This document shows, piece by piece, positions 59,266-64,000 of a DNA stretch of 64,000 nt. A program made the position numbers and the translations under genes. The DNA lies in the NCBI RefSeq assembly GCF_018320785.1, contig NC_054872.1, positions 41,094,551 through 41,158,550 on the forward strand. The letters are read 5' to 3'. The DNA comes from Cheilinus undulatus (taxonomy: Eukaryota > Chordata > Actinopteri > Labriformes > Labridae). How positions within the stretch are numbered: position 1 is the stretch's first letter; every line of letters begins with the position of its first letter. The notes under the pieces were generated by a model that was given only the letters and a program-made list of their open reading frames with translations, made no database searches and was not told the DNA's origin.

Positions 59266-60351
59266 TTATATTTTTGCCACTTTTCACCCATTTTTTGTCT
59301 CTTTTCACGATTATTAAATTCTTCTCAAATAAAAGTTGTATCTGTGTCTCCTTCTTTATTTTCTAACATCCTGAAATTTATGCACATTATACCCTAGCTA
59401 CGAAGTCTGACATTACTTTCCCCATCATTTAGTTCAGCATCCCATCCACATTGGTACCACTGACAATATAACGGTAATTCTTTTTTAAGAGAAGCAGTGT
59501 ACAATTTTTGAAAAGGCTATATTGTACTAGAGAATACGTAAACAGATTTTTGTTGCTTTGATTAGAGTGATGATTATTCAGGTTAAAAAGAAAATACCCT
59601 TATCACAGCTTAACTTTACAATTGACACAGACCAGATTGGCTGGGCCCCAGAAAGCTCTCCCCTTCATCCCCCCTTATGGGGGGCTTTGCGTCAAGGTAA
59701 CAAAGCAATGGCAGGAGAGCACTTAGGAATTTATTATCACTGTTGAATTTTTAGACAGAGGGGACAAGAACAACATCATGGTGTACACAAGTCCAAAAGC
59801 TTATGTTATTTTCATGAGCTGGGCAGCCCTTCAGCATACAGTATTACACACAGGCTGTGCGTAATTCTGCATTATGAACAGCCTCTGCTCATAATCTCAC
59901 ACAACAATCTCACAGCTATAAGCTTGTTGCTGAGATAGGCTAGGCAACAACCTGCCATGCTGCCATTGCCTACACTAATGGGTTATTTGAAACACAAAAT
60001 GAAGCTACTTTTTATTCAAGTAAAAGTAAGTAAATATGATGTATGGATCACCTTTGGGCATCTTAATGGAAATATTATATTAGAAGACATGTTTGTCAAA
60101 ACTCAGTAAAAAAGAGAAGAGTATAGAAAGATCTCTTTTAGGAAATGCCTTTTTTTTTCTTTGCCTGATGGAGCTTTTAGCATTTTAGTGTTCCATATTG
60201 GCCTCAGAGAGGTTTTTAAGAGTTTACACCTTTACGTCACAGATCAGCTGTGGGCTGGAGGTGAATATCGAGCACTGGAACAAAAATGACGAACGACAGC
60301 CTCCGTCTTTCTACTGGAAAAACACCAGACACATGCTGGGGGCCTGCAGTG
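59266..60351. other. Sequence downstream of the TNF-New-like gene, probable 3' UTR in its right part
   Basis: The stretch nearest 60351 is probably 3' UTR down to the AATAAA at about 60012. A GGGGCTTTG/CCCCCCTTATGGGGGG patch near 59670 is a small palindrome. No gene was seen. Confidence 0.4.
60010..60015 (-). terminator. Candidate polyadenylation signal of the TNF-New-like gene
   Basis: AATAAA on the minus strand (TTTATT on +), about 340 bases after the stop codon of the second TNF ligand. No closer signal with an equally good context was noticed, but transcript support is lacking. Confidence 0.4.
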
Positions 60352-60701
60352 CTAATGCAGCTGAAACACCCCCCAGAAGGTGTTCTCCGACAGAAAGTCG
60401 TCTGTGATGTTTACACTGATGCTGTCTCCTTCTTCAAGTCTGACGATCTTTGCCACCCACACGGAGCTCTCTGTCGTGTGCGGGAATATCCCCTCTACCA
60501 GTTTCTTGTCAGTCTTATCAGGGGAAGGGTTTCTCTTCAGGATCACTTCTTTGGCCTGGTTGTTCCTGGGGTGCCTGCTGAAGGTGACCTGTGCGTAGAG
60601 GAAGTACAGGCTGGTTTTTGAGCAGTTGATGGAGTCCTCGTGGAGGTCGAGGGAGCAGAACTCACATTTGTGTTCAATCTCCCATGAGTAAGTGCCGGAA
60701 G
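60352..60701 (-). CDS. Terminal exon of a second TNF-superfamily ligand (TNF-New / lymphotoxin-like)
   Basis: Minus-strand exon after acceptor CTCCCACAG (ending 60702), open for 115 codons to TAG at 60354-60352. It begins SGTYSWEIEHKCEFCSLDLH, continues NCSKTSLYFLYAQVTFSRHP and ends FLSENTFWGVFQLH. TSLYFLYAQVTF is the TNF signature strand and FWGVFQLH the closing strand of the jelly roll. Two N-glycosylation sequons are visible (NCS, NIT). Three cysteines (KCEFC, NC) do not match the TNF-alpha disulphide pattern. Position beside tnfa in the same orientation fits the teleost TNF-N gene, thought related to lymphotoxin. Cytoplasmic, transmembrane and stalk exons were not found up to 64000, so this gene is partial in the window. 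Confidence 0.88.
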
Positions 60702-62184
60702 CTGTGGGAGATTACAAAAAAAACTTTAGCAGCTGAAAAAAACATTCTGATTCTCTCACACATTAGACTCTTGGCTGTGACAATTTAAATCTCTTTTGAT
60801 CAAATTCTAAAATCCACCAACTCCCTTTGAAACATTCCCTCAATTCTTGATCCTGCTGAATAAAGGCATCAGTTAAATAAGGTTGATCTTACAATTAAGG
60901 GCTAATTTTCTTCTATTTGTCAGACAAAGCCTGCCCTGCCAAACGTATGATGTCTGAGCCGTGGGCTGTAATTATACCTTTAGTCTGTGCGGCCCACATT
61001 GCAGCTCTGCTCGGGTTTGCTGAGGTTTTAGGAACCCACTTCACAGAGGAAAGAGGCAGTGTGGTGGGAGGAACACAATGCCCGAGGCTGGAAACATGAC
61101 AGTGCTTTACTGTGTGTCTCTCACAATCAGTTTGGACTGACTGTGTGAACAGGCTGATGAATTATGTGTACATAAATCTGTATGTCATAGCTGCTTGTTG
61201 TAGAAAATTGAGACAGAAAAAAGGATTTTCAACCACAATAATGAACATTAACATCACCCAAACAAACACAGATCTCTTTCAGTCTTTCTCTCTCACCTAA
61301 ATACAAATCAGGAGTACTTTTGCTTCTATGTGCCCATGATCATCTCCTTCTCTAAAAGACTTCCCACATTTCTCAGAATGACTTTCAACATGTCTGTACT
61401 TGTTGCAGCCAGCATCTGTAGGCGTCAGGACAGTGTCTCCTTCCCATTAGAGGCATAATTACAGAAAGTGATATCAAAAATGAGTAAGAGCTTGGCCTTA
61501 AATCACATCTTCCATTTTGGTCAGCTGAGACCTCCAGAAAGTGAAGTCCCAGCCTCTTTTATGATGTCCTTTTCATCTGGGTGACAGTTTAAAGTAAAGG
61601 TAAAGTGACAGCTCCACAAAGAGGCTCTTTGAAATGTCAGAGGCTGGGAGCTAAACCTGACACTGACTGCTGATGTCTAAGAAAGATGAAAATGTTTCTG
61701 CTGTCACTGGAAATGTCTCTCCACTCGACATACCATCATTTATGCTTCTTTATGCTTTTGACAGAGGGAACCGAAAAAATGAGAAATGCAAAAGTGGAGA
61801 ACTGACGATCCAAAGAGGCAACATTCATCAGCAAAGCGTCTCTTTACTCATTTTTGAGACTTGCCCTCCAGCTCATAAAATCTACAAAAACCAGCAGCTA
61901 AAATGTACTGACATAGTTTAATCCTCTTCACATCTACAAAGGTTAAAGGTGCAGTGTGAATCTAAATCTAAATCTAAATCTAAAATGTCAGTATTGATTT
62001 GACTACTCCAATGTAATACCAACATGCTTTTCAGTTGATTTTATTTACTGTCTCAGATATATCTAACTGCTTTCAAAGCCAGAGAAATTCCTAATTTTTA
62101 AATTGTAACAGGACGTGTCTTGTTAAGGTGGCTGTAATGACAGAGCCACAACTAGATCAAAATTGCAATTTCAGCTGAAATTGC
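60702..62184. other. Probable intron of the TNF-New-like gene
   Basis: I searched the minus strand for stalk and transmembrane exons and found none that splice in frame. A short (TAAATC)4 run lies at 61957-61984. Confidence 0.4.
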
Positions 62185-62796
62185 GTGGGGATGCTAAGAG
62201 CTGAATTGTGGAAGAACTGCTGAAAATAGTCAAAAGCAGAAAAATAGCTGAAAATAGCATAAAATGGCACAAAAGTAGCTGAAATGGCATTAAATAGCTA
62301 AAAAAGGATAAAAAATAACTGCAAGTAGCCTAGAAAAGCTGAACATAGCCTAAAAATAGCTTAAAGTAGCCAAAAAATAGCTGAAAATAGCTTAAGAATA
62401 GCTGAAAGTAGCCTTAAATAGCTGAAAATAACATTAAAATAGCTGAAAATAACCTAACAGTAGCTGAAAATGGCATTCAATGGCTGAAAAGGCATAGAAA
62501 TAGCTTTAAAAAGCATGGAAATAGCTGATTTGGCCTAGAAGTAGCTGAAAATTGCATTCAATGGCTGAAAAAGCATAAATAGCTGAAAATAGCATGAAAA
62601 TAGCTATGTTTTTAAAATTATAAGTTAGAAATGAGAAAAGTTATAGCAGTCGAATGACGAAGAAACTGATTTTTTTTTTAGTTTAAATGGTGTCGATACA
62701 ACAAAGTAAGAAGGAGGAGATAGCCGGCACGGAAGAAGAACACTAAACAAAATGGCCGAAGCGGATATCAATAGTCTGAATGCTTAGCATCCCCAC
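62185..62796. mobile_element. MITE with 14-bp perfect inverted ends carrying a minisatellite
   Basis: GTGGGGATGCTAAG at 62185-62198 is exactly inverted as CTTAGCATCCCCAC at 62783-62796. Bases 62210-62615 are a variable tandem array of about 20-bp AGCTGAAAATAGC(A/C)TAAAA units. No coding sequence. Target duplication not evident. Confidence 0.7.
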
Positions 62797-64000
62797 TAAT
62801 TAGAGACAGGACTTGCTTACCGTTGCAATGTGAATGCTGGATGTTACATTACAGACTGCTACACAAATTAGATGGAACTGCAGTTCTGTGGCTGTATCTC
62901 ATTTATGTTTTGTGCTGCTTTATTGTGATGTTCCACGATTATTCTCTGCTATCAGCTGTATGTTCATTTGCCAAAGCTCAGCCCTGTAACATGACCCCCC
63001 TCCCATGCAGAGACCAGGAGTGCTGCTGCTCACCCCACCTGAGGTTTTGTTGTACCAAAACTGCACTCTGAAAGGTTTACTTTTGCAGCAACACTGGGTA
63101 TTATTATTTCTAAAACTAACTTATTACATTTTAGCCAGGAACACTTACATACATTTAACAGTTTTATTGCAAAATAGATATACTGAATGGCAGCTGTGAG
63201 GCTATTTATAGCATGCCACACAGGAAAATTTGAGGAGTAATTTTTCCAGAGTAAAAGACATTTTACTCAAAAATAGTAAAATTAACTCTTTTTGAGTATA
63301 ATTATAATTATACTGATAATATATTCTGATAATATATTATCAGCCACTACCAGAGTTGGAGTAAAAACACAATGAAATTCTGCTGGGGTAAAATTTTTGC
63401 CACACCCACTTAAGTTCCAATTCAGCTGCCATCACTCATTGACGATCATGGCTGCAGCTCGTTAAGCATCACGGCTGCAGCAATCCTTGGCAATCAAGGT
63501 CTACACACCTGGTGATGAACTTTCAGACACCTGTACTCTACAGCTTCTAATCAGGTAACCTGGCTCCTCTTCAACCTTTGAATCTATTGAGTTTTCAGGG
63601 TGGTTTTTGCCTTGACTAACTCTGTTTGGCCCTCTTTTTGTTTTTTTGCAGTGTCTCCATCTCTCTCCAAAATGCTGTTTATAACTAAATAGTAATCTGA
63701 GTACTCTAATAAAATACTTAGCAATATGTTACCCCAAACACTGCTTAACAGTAATCCAGTACTTTGGTTTCACGGATGAATTTCATGTAATGAGGGAGAA
63801 AAGATGTTAAAAGTGCCCTGCTGTGAGCAATCCCAGAATGCTTTGTGAGGCACTTGCAGCTTAACCAGTAAGGCAACTACGAACAGCTTTTCTCCCATGA
63901 AACTAAAACAAACTAAAATGTTGGTTTACTGTTTAGTAAATACACCCTATGGAGTTCTGGATTTGTTGAACAGACGCCTCAAATCCAAATAAGAAATAAG
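62797..64000. other. Right end of window, no exon recognised
   Basis: Contains a MITE-like patch (about 63215-63420, TAACTCTTTTTGAGTATAAT words) with the 18-bp palindrome CTGATAATATATTATCAG at 63326-63343. An end fragment related to the MITE at 1481 lies near 63935. Upstream exons of the TNF-New-like gene were not found. Confidence 0.4.

Noticed and set aside
60917..61099. A 60-codon + strand frame with a hydrophobic stretch near the TNF-New-like exon
   Set aside because: Wrong strand for the TNF-like gene, no homology recognised, no splice or promoter support.
62210..62615. CRISPR-like regular repeats
   Set aside because: The units are adjacent and variable with no unique spacers, inside an inverted-repeat MITE in a vertebrate genome.

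Overview
This is vertebrate nuclear DNA, almost certainly from a teleost (percomorph-type) fish. Genes are split by spliceosomal introns with GT...AG borders. Between them lies a dense layer of fish-type interspersed repeats: Tc1-like elements, hAT and TTAA-target MITEs, a tRNA-derived SINE and L2-type LINE remnants. No prokaryotic, viral or organellar feature was seen. I cannot name the species.

Three protein-coding loci are supported. (1) The 3' end of gabbr1 (GABA-B receptor subunit 1) is on the + strand. Four exons (3080-3207, 5181-5309, 8730-8873, 13249-13533) encode TM5, TM6, TM7 and the whole cytoplasmic tail with its coiled coil and an RXRR-type ER-retention motif, followed by a long 3' UTR. 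The earlier exons lie left of the window. (2) A complete four-exon tumour necrosis factor alpha gene (tnfa) is on the - strand. Its exons are 28496-28308, 28206-28152, 27940-27881 and 27658-27201, and they predict 253 residues. It has a TATA-like box, a perfect kappa-B site and a CRE-like octamer upstream, and an AU-rich 3' UTR. (3) The last exon (60701-60352, - strand) belongs to a second TNF-superfamily ligand. It matches the lymphotoxin-like TNF-New (TNF-N) gene that teleosts carry beside tnfa. Its upstream exons were not found and probably lie right of the window. The order is gabbr1 > / < tnfa / < tnf-n, a fragment of the teleost counterpart of the MHC region.

Layout: 1-13.5 kb is gabbr1 exons and repeat-rich introns. 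13.5-15.3 kb is gabbr1 3' UTR. 15.3-26.7 kb is a repeat-filled gap between convergent genes. 26.7-28.7 kb is tnfa. 28.7-60.3 kb is an unusually long spacer between the two TNF genes. It contains a 2-kb pentanucleotide array, diverged local repeats, and stacks of nested transposons. 60.3-64 kb is the tnf-n terminal exon plus probable intron.

The most interesting non-genic material is as follows. A dispersed element family (about 0.5-0.65 kb, at least six copies) has hairpins near both ends and an internal remnant resembling the N-terminus and Walker A region of a RecQ-like helicase. A Kolobok-like, THAP-domain-bearing element sits in the TTAA of a Tc1 element. A nearly identical 675-bp segment is present twice and is flanked in one place by AGATCT duplications. 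Two hAT insertions are stacked on one 8-bp target. There are also several long perfect palindromes.
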